A stretch of DNA of 20,786 nt from Chloroflexota bacterium. GTDB taxonomy: Bacteria > Chloroflexota > Limnocylindria > Limnocylindrales > CSP1-4. The notes under the pieces were generated by a model. The model saw only the letters and a list, made by a program, of their open reading frames with translations, was not told the DNA's origin and did not search any database. Shown one piece after another: positions 1-7,483 of the stretch. The position numbers and the translations under genes are program-made. Numbering within the stretch: position 1 is the first letter of the stretch; each line of letters opens with the position of its first letter. The DNA lies in NCBI GenBank assembly GCA_021777365.1, contig JAJYDP010000009.1:1-20786 (forward strand), written 5' to 3'.

Positions 1-1
1 C

Positions 2-373
2 GCGCGGGTCGTCCGGCAGCACCACCGCAGTGACTTCCTGTGGGTCCGCGTCCTGGACCCGGAGGCCGTGCTCGCCGCCCGGCGGTACACCGCGCCCGGC
101 CGCGTGGTGCTGGAGATCGCGGATCCGCTCGGGTACGCGGAGGGGCGCTTCGAGCTGGATGGCGGACCGGATGGGGCCGCCTGCCGGCGGACCACGGCGC
201 CCGCCCAGCTCCGGCTGGACGCGCAGGCGCTCGGCGCGGTCTCGCTCGGCGGCGTCTCGCTGCGCACGCTCGTGCAGGCCGGACGCGTGGAGGCGCTCGA
301 TCCCGGGGCGCTCGCGACCGCGGACGCCATGCTGCGCTCGCCGGTGGCGCCATGGTGCTCCACCTGGTTCTGA
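2..373 (+). CDS. Eis-type GNAT N-acetyltransferase, C-terminal fragment
   Basis: The gene enters from the left edge; 123 residues of its C-terminus are visible, ending at TGA 371-373. The reading (DFLWVRVLDPEAVLAARRY, then a region with VVLEIADPLG, a Gly-rich turn and ALGAVSLGGVSLRTL, ending APWCSTWF) matches the sterol-carrier-protein-2-like C-terminal domain of Eis-family acetyltransferases. In that family the C-terminal carboxylate reaches into the active site, and the aromatic end PWCxxWF is typical. Family members acetylate amines such as aminoglycosides or lysine side chains using acetyl-CoA; the substrate here cannot be told. The acetyl-CoA-binding GNAT domains lie outside the window. 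The gene is separated from sufB by 175 bp containing a promoter, so it is probably an independent unit. Family assignment is by remembered pattern, not alignment. Confidence 0.8.
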   Translation, partial: ARVVRQHHRSDFLWVRVLDPEAVLAARRYTAPGRVVLEIADPLGYAEGRFELDGGPDGAACRRTTAPAQLRLDAQALGAVSLGGVSLRTLVQAGRVEALDPGALATADAMLRSPVAPWCSTWF

Positions 374-388
374 ACATCAGCCGGACCG

Positions 389-422
389 TTGACGGCGGCC
401 CGGCTAATTCCGATAATATCGG
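389..422 (+). promoter_or_regulatory. Predicted sufB promoter with palindromic operator over the -10 box
   Basis: TTGACG (389-394) and GATAAT (412-417) are separated by exactly 17 bp, close to the sigma-70 consensus, giving a predicted start near 424. The perfect inverted repeat CCGAT-AAT-ATCGG (410-422) covers the -10 element, the position expected for a repressor site. Suf operons are often controlled by Fe-S-sensing Rrf2-family or SufR-type repressors, but no regulator gene is in the window, so the binding protein is unknown. This is also a rare AT-rich patch in very GC-rich DNA. Confidence 0.6.
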
Positions 423-439
423 TCGGGATTACGGGCCAA

Positions 440-459
440 CCGGCGGCGCAAGCCGCCGG
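440..459 (+). other. GNRA-capped stem-loop in the sufB leader
   Basis: CCGGCGGC and GCCGCCGG form a perfect 8-bp stem closed by a GCAA tetraloop (GNRA class). It lies about 16 nt after the predicted start and about 90 nt before sufB. It has no T-run after it, so a classical intrinsic terminator is not supported. It could protect the 5' end, affect leader regulation, or end read-through from the upstream acetyltransferase gene. Confidence 0.5.
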
Positions 460-548
460 CGCGTCCCCGGTCCGCAATCCCATCGCGCCGACACGCGCGA
501 CCACCGCACCTTCACCCGTCGGCGCCGGCACAGCGCCAGGGAGATCGC

Positions 549-1952
549 ATGACCGTCTTGCGCGAGCAGGTCTCGAACGACCGCTCGAAGTTCGACTTCA
601 AGGACGAGATCGTCTATCTCGCGGAGACCCGGCGCGGTCTCTCCCGGGAGACCGTCGAGGAGATCAGCCGCTACAAGAACGAGCCGGAGTGGATGCTGCA
701 GTTCAGGCTGCGCGCCTACGACCACTTCGTGAAGCGCCCGATGCCGAACTGGGGCGGTGACCTGTCCCGGATCGACTTCGACCGGATCGTCTACTACCGC
801 AAGCCCTCCGAGCGCGAGGAGAAGTCCTGGGACGACGTCCCGGAGCAGATCAAGGCGACGTTCGAGAAGCTGGGGATCCCGGAGGCCGAGCGCAAGTTCC
901 TCGCCGGCGTGGGCGCGCAGTACGACTCCGAGGTGGTCTACCACTCGGTGCGCGAGGAGCTCTCGAAGCTCGGCGTGGTCTTCATGGGGACCGACCAGGC
1001 GCTCCAGGAGTACCCGGAGATCTTCCGCCGATACTTCGGCACGGTGGTGCCGCCCGAGGACAACAAGTTCGCCGCGCTCAACAGCGCGGCCTGGTCGGGC
1101 GGGTCGTTCGTGTACGTCCCGAAGGGCGTGGAGGTGCCGCTCCCGCTCCAGGCGTACTTCCGCATCAACGGCGAGAACACCGGCCAGTTCGAGCGCACCC
1201 TCATCGTGGTGGACGAGGGCGCCAAGGTGCACTACATCGAGGGCTGCACCGCGCCCATCTACGCCACCGACTCCCTGCACGCGGCGGTGGTGGAGGTCAT
1301 CGCGCTGCCGGGCTCCAAGGTGCGCTACACGACGATCCAGAACTGGTCGAACGACGTCTACAACCTGGTCACCAAGCGGGCCCACGCGCACGAGAACGCG
1401 ACCGTCGAGTGGATCGACGCCAATACGGGCTCCCAGCTCAGCATGAAGTACCCGAGCATCTACCTTCGCGGGCGGGGTGCCACGGCGGACATCATCTCGG
1501 TGGCGGTCGCGGGCCGCGGCCAGCACCAGGACACCGGTGCCAAGGCGATCCACCTGGCCCCCGACACGCGCAGCCGGATCGTCAGCAAGTCCGTCTCGAA
1601 GGATGGCGGGCGGGCCACGTACCGGGGCAACGTGCGGGTCGCGCCGGGGGCGACGAACGCGGTCACCAGCGTGCGCTGCGACGCCCTGATGCTGGACGAC
1701 CAGAGCCGCAGCGACACCTATCCCTACATCGACATCCAGGAAGACGACACCACGATGACCCACGAGGCCACCGTCGGGAAGATCAGCCAGGACCAGGTCT
1801 TCTACCTGATGAGCCGCGGGCTGACCGAGAACGAGGCGCAGAACCTCATCGTGCAGGGCTTCCTCGAGGTCTTCACCAAGGAGCTCCCGATGGAGTACGC
1901 GATCGAGTTCAACCGGCTCGTCCGCCTGGAAATGGACGGCGCGCTCGGATGA
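549..1952 (+). CDS. sufB: Fe-S cluster assembly scaffold protein SufB
   Basis: 467 residues, normal length for SufB. SufB joins SufC and SufD in the cytoplasmic SufBC2D scaffold that builds Fe-S clusters from persulfide sulfur. The beta-helix core contains the family segments [10 protein letters not shown], a conserved Cys in [11 protein letters not shown] (Cys377, matching the Cys required for cluster assembly in E. coli SufB), and the C-terminal HEATVGKI (from His405) followed by [11 protein letters not shown]. The start is ATG 549 with AGGGAG at 538-543, 5 nt upstream. The stop overlaps the sufD start as ATGA, indicating translational coupling. It is first in a sufB-sufD-Rieske operon behind a well-formed promoter. 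SufC, the ATPase partner, is not encoded nearby. The many Tyr/Lys/Asp/Ser codons and lack of low-complexity sequence set this strongly conserved gene apart from its neighbours. Confidence 0.97.
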   Translation: MTVLREQVSNDRSKFDFKDEIVYLAETRRGLSRETVEEISRYKNEPEWMLQFRLRAYDHFVKRPMPNWGGDLSRIDFDRIVYYRKPSEREEKSWDDVPEQIKATFEKLGIPEAERKFLAGVGAQYDSEVVYHSVREELSKLGVVFMGTDQALQEYPEIFRRYFGTVVPPEDNKFAALNSAAWSGGSFVYVPKGVEVPLPLQAYFRINGENTGQFERTLIVVDEGAKVHYIEGCTAPIYATDSLHAAVVEVIALPGSKVRYTTIQNWSNDVYNLVTKRAHAHENATVEWIDANTGSQLSMKYPSIYLRGRGATADIISVAVAGRGQHQDTGAKAIHLAPDTRSRIVSKSVSKDGGRATYRGNVRVAPGATNAVTSVRCDALMLDDQSRSDTYPYIDIQEDDTTMTHEATVGKISQDQVFYLMSRGLTENEAQNLIVQGFLEVFTKELPMEYAIEFNRLVRLEMDGALG

Positions 1953-3295
1953 CCGTCTCCGCCACCGCCGGCGCAGCCGCCGGCTCCCCGCTCGGCCTGG
2001 CCGCCGAGCCGTCCCCGCGCGACCGCTCCCGCGAGCTGGGCGAGCCGGCCTGGCTGACCGACGACCGGATGGCCGCGCTGGCCCTCGCACACGAGCTGCC
2101 GGTCGAGTCGAACCCGCTCTTCAGCTCGTACGTGGACCTGCGCCCGGTCCGCTTCGGCGAGATGGCGGCATACGAGCGCACGGGCGAGGCGCCGCAGGTC
2201 TCCGCCGCGGTCCCCGAGGGAGCGTCGGCGCTGCTGGAGGTGCGCGACGACGTGGTGGTGGCCCGCGGGCTCAGCCCGCAGGCTGCCGGCGCGGGCGTGA
2301 TCGTCGACACCTTCGAGCGCGTCCTGCGCCGAGACCCCTCCCTGCTGCGCCGCCTGCTCGAGGGTGGCGCCACGCTGCCCGCGGACGACCGGTTCGCGCA
2401 GGCCGCCCGTGCCGGGTTCTCGGCAGGCGTGCTGGTGCACGTCCCCGACGGCGTCGCCCTGGAGGGGCCGATCGTGATCCGCTGGGCGCAGGGGGAGCCG
2501 GGGCGCGCGCACCTGACCCGGACCCTGGTGTCGCTCGGCCGCGACGCCCACGCAGCCCTCCTCGAGGAGCAGGTCGCATCTGCCGACGGCCGGGACGGCG
2601 CCCCGCAGTCCCTGTGGGTGGGCACCACCGAGGTGGTCCTGGAGCCGGGTGCCACGCTCGACGTGGCCGGGCAGGAGGACTTCGGGCTCAACACCGTCTC
2701 GCTGGTCACGCGCCACGCGACGGTGAGCGAGTCCGCCTCCCTCCACTGGGCCCTCGCGGTGGTCGGGGGCGGCTACGTGAAGAGCCGCATCGACAACGTC
2801 CTGGAGGGGCGCGGCGGCAGCGTGCACCAGGCGGAGATCGCCTTCGCCGGCGGTGACCAGCGCTTCGACCTGACCAGCTACACGCGGCACCGCGGCCAGG
2901 ACACCACGGGCGACCTCCTCAGCAAGGGAATCTTCCAGGGCGCCAGCCGGGGCTTCTTCAAGGGCCTGATCGACATCGAGCGCTCGGCCAGGGGAACCGA
3001 CAGCTTCCTCGGCGAGTTCTCCATGCTGCTCGCGAAGAAGGCCCGCTCGGTGGCCATCCCGTCGCTGGAGATCGACCAGCCGGACGTGCGGCGCGCCAGC
3101 CACTCCAGCTCGGTGGGCCCCGTGGACGAGGGCCAGATCTTCTACCTGATGAGCCGGGGGATCTCCCGGGACGTCGCGCGCAAGTTCATCGTGCTCGGCT
3201 TCCTGGAGCCGGTGGTGGCACGCATCCCGCTCCCGGCGGCGCAGGACCGCCTGCGCGGCCTCCTCGACCGCAAGTGGATCCCGGGTCCCGCATGA
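1949..3295 (+). CDS. sufD: Fe-S cluster assembly protein SufD
   Basis: 448 residues. SufD is the SufB paralog that pairs with it in the SufBC2D scaffold and is linked to iron acquisition and cluster formation. The C-terminal half carries the shared SufBD signature: [32 protein letters not shown], then [23 protein letters not shown], where His385 aligns with the conserved SufD His and replaces the SufB HEAT motif. The N-terminal part is alpha-helical and variable, as usual. The ATG at 1949 overlaps the sufB stop by 4 nt; an in-frame extension further upstream would run inside sufB and is not credible. The gene ends in another ATGA overlap with the Rieske gene, so all three are probably made from one mRNA with coupled translation. 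SufD rather than a second SufB is inferred from gene order and the missing Cys/HEAT motifs. Confidence 0.95.
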   Translation: MTVSATAGAAAGSPLGLAAEPSPRDRSRELGEPAWLTDDRMAALALAHELPVESNPLFSSYVDLRPVRFGEMAAYERTGEAPQVSAAVPEGASALLEVRDDVVVARGLSPQAAGAGVIVDTFERVLRRDPSLLRRLLEGGATLPADDRFAQAARAGFSAGVLVHVPDGVALEGPIVIRWAQGEPGRAHLTRTLVSLGRDAHAALLEEQVASADGRDGAPQSLWVGTTEVVLEPGATLDVAGQEDFGLNTVSLVTRHATVSESASLHWALAVVGGGYVKSRIDNVLEGRGGSVHQAEIAFAGGDQRFDLTSYTRHRGQDTTGDLLSKGIFQGASRGFFKGLIDIERSARGTDSFLGEFSMLLAKKARSVAIPSLEIDQPDVRRASHSSSVGPVDEGQIFYLMSRGISRDVARKFIVLGFLEPVVARIPLPAAQDRLRGLLDRKWIPGPA

Positions 3296-3627
3296 GCCGC
3301 CTGGTCGACGTGGCGGGGCTCGACGACGTCCCGCCCGGCACCATGCTGATGGTCCAGGTCGACGACACGAACATCCTCCTCGTCAACCTGGAGGGCATCG
3401 TCCGCGCCGTCCAGGGCACCTGCTCGCACGAGTACTTCGAGCTGGACCGGGGCTTCCTGACCGGCGACTCGGTGACCTGTGCCCTCCACCTCTCCCGCTT
3501 CGACCTGGCGACCGGCGAGGCGCTCGACCCGCCCGCCGAGGTGCCGCTCCGGACCTACCCGGTGCGTGTGGCGGACGGCCGGATCTCGCTCGAGCTCCCG
3601 GAGGGGCCCGTCCCCGTCAACGAGTAG
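3292..3627 (+). CDS. Rieske [2Fe-2S] ferredoxin, suf-operon associated
   Basis: 111 residues. The Rieske ligands are complete: C44-S-H46 and C63-A-L-H66, spaced 16 residues apart, so a [2Fe-2S] cluster with two Cys and two His is expected. There is no membrane segment or oxygenase domain, so it is a small soluble ferredoxin of the kind that serves dioxygenases, not a bc1 subunit. The ATG at 3292 overlaps the sufD stop (ATGA). Rieske-type genes between sufD and sufC are known in actinobacterial suf operons; here it is the last gene before a strong hairpin and a convergent gene. A role as electron donor to, or substrate of, the Suf scaffold is inferred only from position. Confidence 0.9.
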   Translation: MSRLVDVAGLDDVPPGTMLMVQVDDTNILLVNLEGIVRAVQGTCSHEYFELDRGFLTGDSVTCALHLSRFDLATGEALDPPAEVPLRTYPVRVADGRISLELPEGPVPVNE

Positions 3628-3644
3628 CGGCGGGCAGCGGCGGC

Positions 3645-3673
3645 GGACGCGGCGCCCCGCCGGGCCCGCGTCC
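3645..3673 (+). terminator. Strong hairpin at the end of the suf operon
   Basis: GGACGCGG (3645-3652) pairs with CCGCGTCC (3666-3673), and inside it GCCC (3654-3657) pairs with GGGC (3662-3665). This gives a 12-bp stem with one bulged C and a CGCC tetraloop, starting 18 nt after the Rieske stop. No T-tract follows on either strand. Position between convergent genes suggests a bidirectional transcription-ending or 3'-stabilising structure. The rest of the 110-bp gap shows nothing else clear. Confidence 0.55.
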
Positions 3674-3737
3674 CCTCGGAGGTCCCCCTGCCGCCCGTAC
3701 CAGCGCGCCGCTCGTCGGTTGCGGCCGGGGCCCTGCG

Positions 3738-6464
3738 CTATGGCACGAGCGTCATCCGCTGCGTCGCGGCACGGTCGACGGCCGCCTGCGTGAAGGGGAG
3801 CGGCACGTCGCGGTTTGCCAGCCAGTCGCCGATCAGGTCCCCGTAGTGCGTGTCGAAGGGGACGCCCGACTGGCCGGTCGTCTGGATGATCGACGCCCCG
3901 TCCAGGTCGCCCATGTCGATGACGAACCGGTACGAAGGCCCGGCGACGGTCGCGAAGAGCGTCCGCAGCCCGGAGGCGTCGGTCCCGGGGACCGGCGTCG
4001 GGTTCGTGGCGTACGGGTCGGCGTAGGCCACGGACAGGTCGAAGTAGGTCTGGTCGATCGCCTCGGGCGCGCCGGCCACCGGGTAGGGGCCTCGGTCGAA
4101 GATCGCCTCCAGGGGACCGATCCCCGAGGAGCCCAGGCTGGGTTCCTGGAAGGTCACCGTGTGGAGCCTCCCCCAGGTCCAGCCGGAGGGATCGCCGAAG
4201 GCACTGCGCAGGTCGGCACCCGCCTGGTCGAGGGCCCGCGCGATGACCGTGTCCCGCGTCTCCACGGTCGGCGTGGACGGGTCGTCCCACCAGGTGCTGG
4301 TGGGCTGTCCCAGCAGGTCGATCAGCACCTCCGCCGAACGCTCCGTGCCCACGAAGAGCCGCGCCAGCCCGGCCTTGCCGGTCGCGCCCAGTCGCGGATC
4401 GAAGACGTCCCGCAGAAGGTGGTAGACGAACTCGGTGTACGGCGCGCACCCGGTGGACCCGACGTCGCAGAAGTCGTCCCATGCGCGGATGCGCGCGAGG
4501 ACGGTCCGGCCGTCGGCGGTGGCGGGGGCGATGGACGAGGACGCGAGGGCAGCCTGGAACGGCTTCGCCTGCAGCACCAGCGTGTCGCCCTGGATGACGT
4601 GCATGTCGGCCGTGGTGAGCTTCGGCGTCCCCTGGAGCAGCTGGATGATCCGCTCTGCCCGGTAGCCGGGCGACCAGTCCTTGCCGATGAAGTAGGGGAA
4701 GCGCGAGTCGACGGCGGCGTTGTTCGCGGAGGCGATGATCCCCGACGGCGGGTCGTACAGGTACGGCAGCCTGTCGAAGGGGATGAACCCGGTCCAGTCG
4801 TGGGCGCCGTCCCAGCCGGGAACCGGCATGCTCCCGTCGCCGGAGGCGCGGATGGGCACCAGGCCCGGCATCTGGTAGCCGATGTTGCCCGCGACGTCCG
4901 CGTAGACCACGTTCTGTGACGGCGCGTCGAAGGTCCGCAGCGCGTTCCGGAACGAGGTGAAGTCAGTGGCGCGATCGAGGGCCAGGATCGACTGGAAGGT
5001 CCGCTGCGCCTGCGACGTGGCGGTCCACTCGAGCGCGTAGACCACGCCGGGCTGACCCAGCCCGCCGCCACCGCTCGCCGCGGGCTTCAGCACGTCCTCC
5101 ACGTCGCTGATCACGGGCCCATGCACCGTGGAGCGGACCGTCAGCGTGACCGACGGCGCGCCCGCGACCTTGATGACCTCGGTCCGCGTGGTGAACGGCA
5201 GGTACTGGCCCTTGTAGAGGTAGCGGCTCGGGTCGGCCGGGTCCGGCTTCTCCATGAAGAGGTCCTCGACGTCGGGGTTCACGTTGGTGAAGCCCCACGC
5301 GATGCGGTCGTTGTGGCCCAGCACGACGCCCGGAGCGCCGGGGAAGCTGACGCCCGACACGTCGTAGGGGCACGCGGCGCTCACCGGCCGGCAGTGGAGA
5401 CCGATCATGTACCAGATCGACGGCATCATCACGCCCAGGTGCGGGTCGTTCGCCAGGATCGGGTGGCCGCTCGCGGTGTGGGCGCCGGAGACGACCCAGT
5501 CGTTGGACCCGAGGCCCGCCGGCCCTGCCGCGCCCGGGGCGGTGAACCCGGCGACCTGGGAGACCTGGTCGCCGATGGCCGCGACATCCAGGAGCCCGGC
5601 GCTGGCGGCGTCCGCGATGCCCGCGGTTGCGGGCGCGGTGGCGTTGCCCGACCCGCTCTGTCCGGCGGCGTTGCCGGTCGCCGTCGCCCCCGTGGAGCCG
5701 GTCCCGCCACTCGGGAGCGTCGCCCCGCCGGTTGCCGGAGCCCCCGCGCCACCCGACCCCGGCGCGCCCGTGGGGACGATCACGGGCCAGCCCGCCCGGT
5801 AGGGAGGCGTGAGCTCGGCCACCGCCTGCGGGCCGAGCCGGCTGGAGACCAGCGCGTTGAAGATCTCCGTGTCGATGTTGCCGCCCAGGCTCCAGGCCTG
5901 CACCTTCGCCCAGGTGAGCGAGTCGACCGCCGTCCACGGCTCCGGCTGGAAGCCGGACAGCCCGCCGCCGGCACCCAGCAGCCCAGTCAGCACGAACGGC
6001 AGCGACTCATCCCGGTGGGTGGAGAGCCAGGCGTTCACGCCGCTGGCGTAGGCGTCCAGGGCGGCCCGCGTGGCGGGATCCATCGCGGCCAGGTCGCGCT
6101 CGGCCGACTGCCGCCAGCCGAGCGTCCGCACGAAGGCGTCGCTCTTGACCTCGCTCGGCCCGAAGAGCTCCGCCAGGCGTCCCGATCCCAGGCGTCGCCA
6201 GATCTCCATCTGCCACATCCGCTCCGACGCGTGGAGCCACCCCTCGGCGGCGAACAGGTCGGCGGGCGTGGAGGCGTAGACCTGCGGGATGCCGGATGCA
6301 TCGCGCACGATCTGCACGTCCGCGGAGAGCCCGGGGATGGACGCTGTCCCGGTGCGCTGCGGGATGCCGCGGATCACGACCACGGCGAACAGCGCGGTCG
6401 TGGCGACCAGCACCACGACCACCAGGAGCGCGACGAGCACCAGCAACCGCCTGATCAAGCGCAC
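3738..6464 (-). CDS. Penicillin acylase family (Ntn hydrolase) protein, membrane-anchored
   Basis: 908 residues. The family cleaves amide bonds of penicillins, acyl-homoserine lactones and related acylated compounds; the substrate is unknown here. It has an N-terminal membrane segment (residues 7-31, preceded by RLIRR, with no clear signal-peptidase site), an alpha-chain region to about 232, a Gly/Ala/Thr-rich spacer, then LGSNDWVVSG. Ser320 is the expected N-terminal nucleophile released by autocleavage, leaving a beta chain of about 589 residues. HPILANDPHLG and the later NNAAVDSRFPYF-type asparagine segment fit the family. The GTG at 6464 is chosen because GGGGAGGAGG ends 5 nt upstream and the anchor follows at once; an ATG at about 6510 would add a hydrophilic tail and overlap the predicted -10. 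It is expected outside the cytoplasmic membrane and is convergent with the suf operon. Confidence 0.93.
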   Translation of the reverse strand: MRLIRRLLVLVALLVVVVLVATTALFAVVVIRGIPQRTGTASIPGLSADVQIVRDASGIPQVYASTPADLFAAEGWLHASERMWQMEIWRRLGSGRLAELFGPSEVKSDAFVRTLGWRQSAERDLAAMDPATRAALDAYASGVNAWLSTHRDESLPFVLTGLLGAGGGLSGFQPEPWTAVDSLTWAKVQAWSLGGNIDTEIFNALVSSRLGPQAVAELTPPYRAGWPVIVPTGAPGSGGAGAPATGGATLPSGGTGSTGATATGNAAGQSGSGNATAPATAGIADAASAGLLDVAAIGDQVSQVAGFTAPGAAGPAGLGSNDWVVSGAHTASGHPILANDPHLGVMMPSIWYMIGLHCRPVSAACPYDVSGVSFPGAPGVVLGHNDRIAWGFTNVNPDVEDLFMEKPDPADPSRYLYKGQYLPFTTRTEVIKVAGAPSVTLTVRSTVHGPVISDVEDVLKPAASGGGGLGQPGVVYALEWTATSQAQRTFQSILALDRATDFTSFRNALRTFDAPSQNVVYADVAGNIGYQMPGLVPIRASGDGSMPVPGWDGAHDWTGFIPFDRLPYLYDPPSGIIASANNAAVDSRFPYFIGKDWSPGYRAERIIQLLQGTPKLTTADMHVIQGDTLVLQAKPFQAALASSSIAPATADGRTVLARIRAWDDFCDVGSTGCAPYTEFVYHLLRDVFDPRLGATGKAGLARLFVGTERSAEVLIDLLGQPTSTWWDDPSTPTVETRDTVIARALDQAGADLRSAFGDPSGWTWGRLHTVTFQEPSLGSSGIGPLEAIFDRGPYPVAGAPEAIDQTYFDLSVAYADPYATNPTPVPGTDASGLRTLFATVAGPSYRFVIDMGDLDGASIIQTTGQSGVPFDTHYGDLIGDWLANRDVPLPFTQAAVDRAATQRMTLVP
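5622..5768 (-). repeat. Low-complexity Gly/Ala/Thr/Ser spacer in the acylase gene
   Basis: Residues 233-281 of the acylase are almost entirely Gly, Ala, Thr, Ser and Pro (for example GAPGSGGAGAPATGG). The segment lies in the alpha chain/spacer region just upstream of the Ser320 cleavage point, followed by a short helical stretch (AASAGLLDVAAIGDQVSQVAG). It is probably a disordered, excised or flexible linker; it is not a perfect DNA repeat. Confidence 0.7.
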
Positions 6465-6504
6465 GGACGCCTCCTCCCCGTGGTGAGCCTGGCCGTTGCG
6501 GCGC

Positions 6505-6533
6505 ATCATGCGGCCACGGCGACGCGGCGACAA
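6505..6533 (-). promoter_or_regulatory. Predicted acylase promoter
   Basis: On the minus strand TTGTCG (6533-6528) and CATGAT (6510-6505) are separated by 17 bp, with a predicted start near 6498 and a leader of about 34 nt carrying the strong Shine-Dalgarno of the GTG start. Each box matches the sigma-70 consensus at 4 of 6 positions. The prediction also disfavours the upstream ATG at about 6510. Confidence 0.4.
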
Positions 6534-6678
6534 GGTGGCACGCGCTGGAGCCCCGGGCGCGAGCCGCGGGCGCCGTCTTCGGAACGCGTGCGGCGGAGCA
6601 TTCGGGGCGGTGGGCGGGACGCAGCACGTGACGGGCCCTGCGCCCCGTGCGGCGGATGCCTCCCGGGAGCGGTGGGGG

Positions 6679-6684
6679 TAGCAT
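6679..6684 (+). promoter_or_regulatory. Possible -10 box for the small membrane protein-cupin pair
   Basis: TAGCAT lies 62 nt before the TTG start of the 6746 gene and fits the TAnnnT pattern recurring at gene starts in this window. No convincing -35 element is visible. The 6465-6745 gap (281 bp) holds this box, the divergent acylase promoter and two leader hairpins; I see no gene in it. Confidence 0.3.
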
Positions 6685-6688
6685 GCCG

Positions 6689-6727
6689 CCCAGGCGCGGG
6701 GAGCCTGGGCCCGAGGCCCGGCCCTCG
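6689..6727 (+). other. Two stem-loops in the leader of the 6746 gene
   Basis: CCCAGGC (6689-6695) pairs perfectly with GCCTGGG (6703-6709) around a 7-nt loop, and CGAGG (6712-6716) pairs with CCTCG (6723-6727). The first begins at about the predicted transcription start. The Shine-Dalgarno AGGAGGT (6734-6740) follows directly. Possible 5'-end protection or translational control; no known riboswitch is recognised. Confidence 0.4.
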
Positions 6728-6745
6728 AGTCGCAGGAGGTGCTGA

Positions 6746-7054
6746 TTGCCCACCCGGCGGGCACTGGTCGCCGCGATGATCCCGGCCGTGGCGGTGGGGG
6801 GGATCTTCTGGCTCTGGCTCGACTTCCCGCTCTCCGTCGCGGCCGCGCTGGGGGCGCTCTTCGGCGTCGCCAGCCTGCTGGTCACCAACTCCGTGTACGA
6901 CCGTGCCGAGGACGAGATGCTGGCCTGGCATCGCGCGGCCCCGGATCTCGCTGAGCTCGACGCGGGAGTGGGCCTGGCACCCGACGGGGACCGCGACAGG
7001 GTGGCGGCGCGGCCATCGGCGGGCGGGGGCACGGGCGAGGTCTCGTCGACGTGA
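6746..7054 (+). CDS. Small two-helix membrane protein, unknown function
   Basis: 102 residues. The start is TTG at 6746, decided by an ideal AGGAGGT 5 nt upstream; no nearby ATG or GTG competes in frame. Two hydrophobic segments, about residues 6-25 and 29-47, are joined by a short turn (LDFP), giving a hairpin with both ends probably cytoplasmic, followed by a charged, Ala/Gly-rich soluble tail of about 50 residues. I do not recognise the family. The stop overlaps the GTG of the cupin gene (GTGA), so the two are translationally coupled and may act together. No catalytic motif is visible. Confidence 0.75.
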   Translation: MPTRRALVAAMIPAVAVGGIFWLWLDFPLSVAAALGALFGVASLLVTNSVYDRAEDEMLAWHRAAPDLAELDAGVGLAPDGDRDRVAARPSAGGGTGEVSST

Positions 7055-7440
7055 GCGACACCGGCGATCAGGACCGCGACATGGGCCCGGCGCCGGACTC
7101 GCCCGCCGGCCCGCTCGACGAGGCGGCGCGGGCCCGCCTTGCCGCCGAGGGGCTCGACGCCTCCGAGTGGGGCAACGGCCCGGGCGACCGCTACCTGGCG
7201 CACCGGCACGACTACGACAAGGTGATCGTGTGCACCGAGGGCCGGATCGACTTCTGGCTGCGCGAGCTCGAGCGCACCGCGCGGCTCGAGCCCGGCGACC
7301 GACTGGAGCTCCCCTCCAACACGCTGCACGAGGCCACCGTGGGCCGCGCCGGCGTCCGCTGCCTGGAGGCGCACCTCCCGCCCGGCACGCTGCCCCGCCG
7401 CGTGCTGCACCGGCCGGGGTGGGCCCTGGGCGCGGACTGA
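7051..7440 (+). CDS. Cupin-domain protein
   Basis: 129 residues. After a Pro/Asp-rich, probably disordered N-terminus (1-30), a single cupin barrel is visible. Motif 1 is YLAHRHDYDKVIV with H51 and H53 and ends at G64; motif 2 is PGDRLELPSNTLHEATVG with H93. The usual motif 1 Glu is replaced (Lys57 lies near that place), so metal binding through H51, H53 and H93 is likely but the set is atypical. Such small cupins act as binding proteins or simple enzymes; the ligand cannot be inferred. The GTG start overlaps the previous stop. It ends 43 nt before the sigma-factor gene, without a clear terminator. Confidence 0.85.
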   Translation: MSDTGDQDRDMGPAPDSPAGPLDEAARARLAAEGLDASEWGNGPGDRYLAHRHDYDKVIVCTEGRIDFWLRELERTARLEPGDRLELPSNTLHEATVGRAGVRCLEAHLPPGTLPRRVLHRPGWALGAD

Positions 7441-7483
7441 CGCCGCGAAACCGGCGCGCCCCGCGCTGCGTACAGGCAGGCAG

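Noticed and set aside
429..2090. Open frame on the minus strand opposite sufB
   Set aside because: It is the antisense shadow of sufB, with Val/Asp/Leu/Arg-rich sequence and no domain or ribosome-binding site.
3292..3627. Rieske protein as part of a ring-hydroxylating dioxygenase
   Set aside because: It is only 111 residues with no catalytic domain, and no oxygenase subunit is nearby; the suf context explains it better.
6465..6764. N-terminal extension of the acylase to about 6764
   Set aside because: The extra residues are low complexity and cross the predicted promoter and the divergent gene. The GTG at 6464 has an excellent Shine-Dalgarno followed at once by the membrane anchor.
5121..6779. 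552-codon plus-strand frame inside the acylase gene
   Set aside because: It is antisense to the acylase, whose Ntn-hydrolase motifs and membrane anchor are clear.
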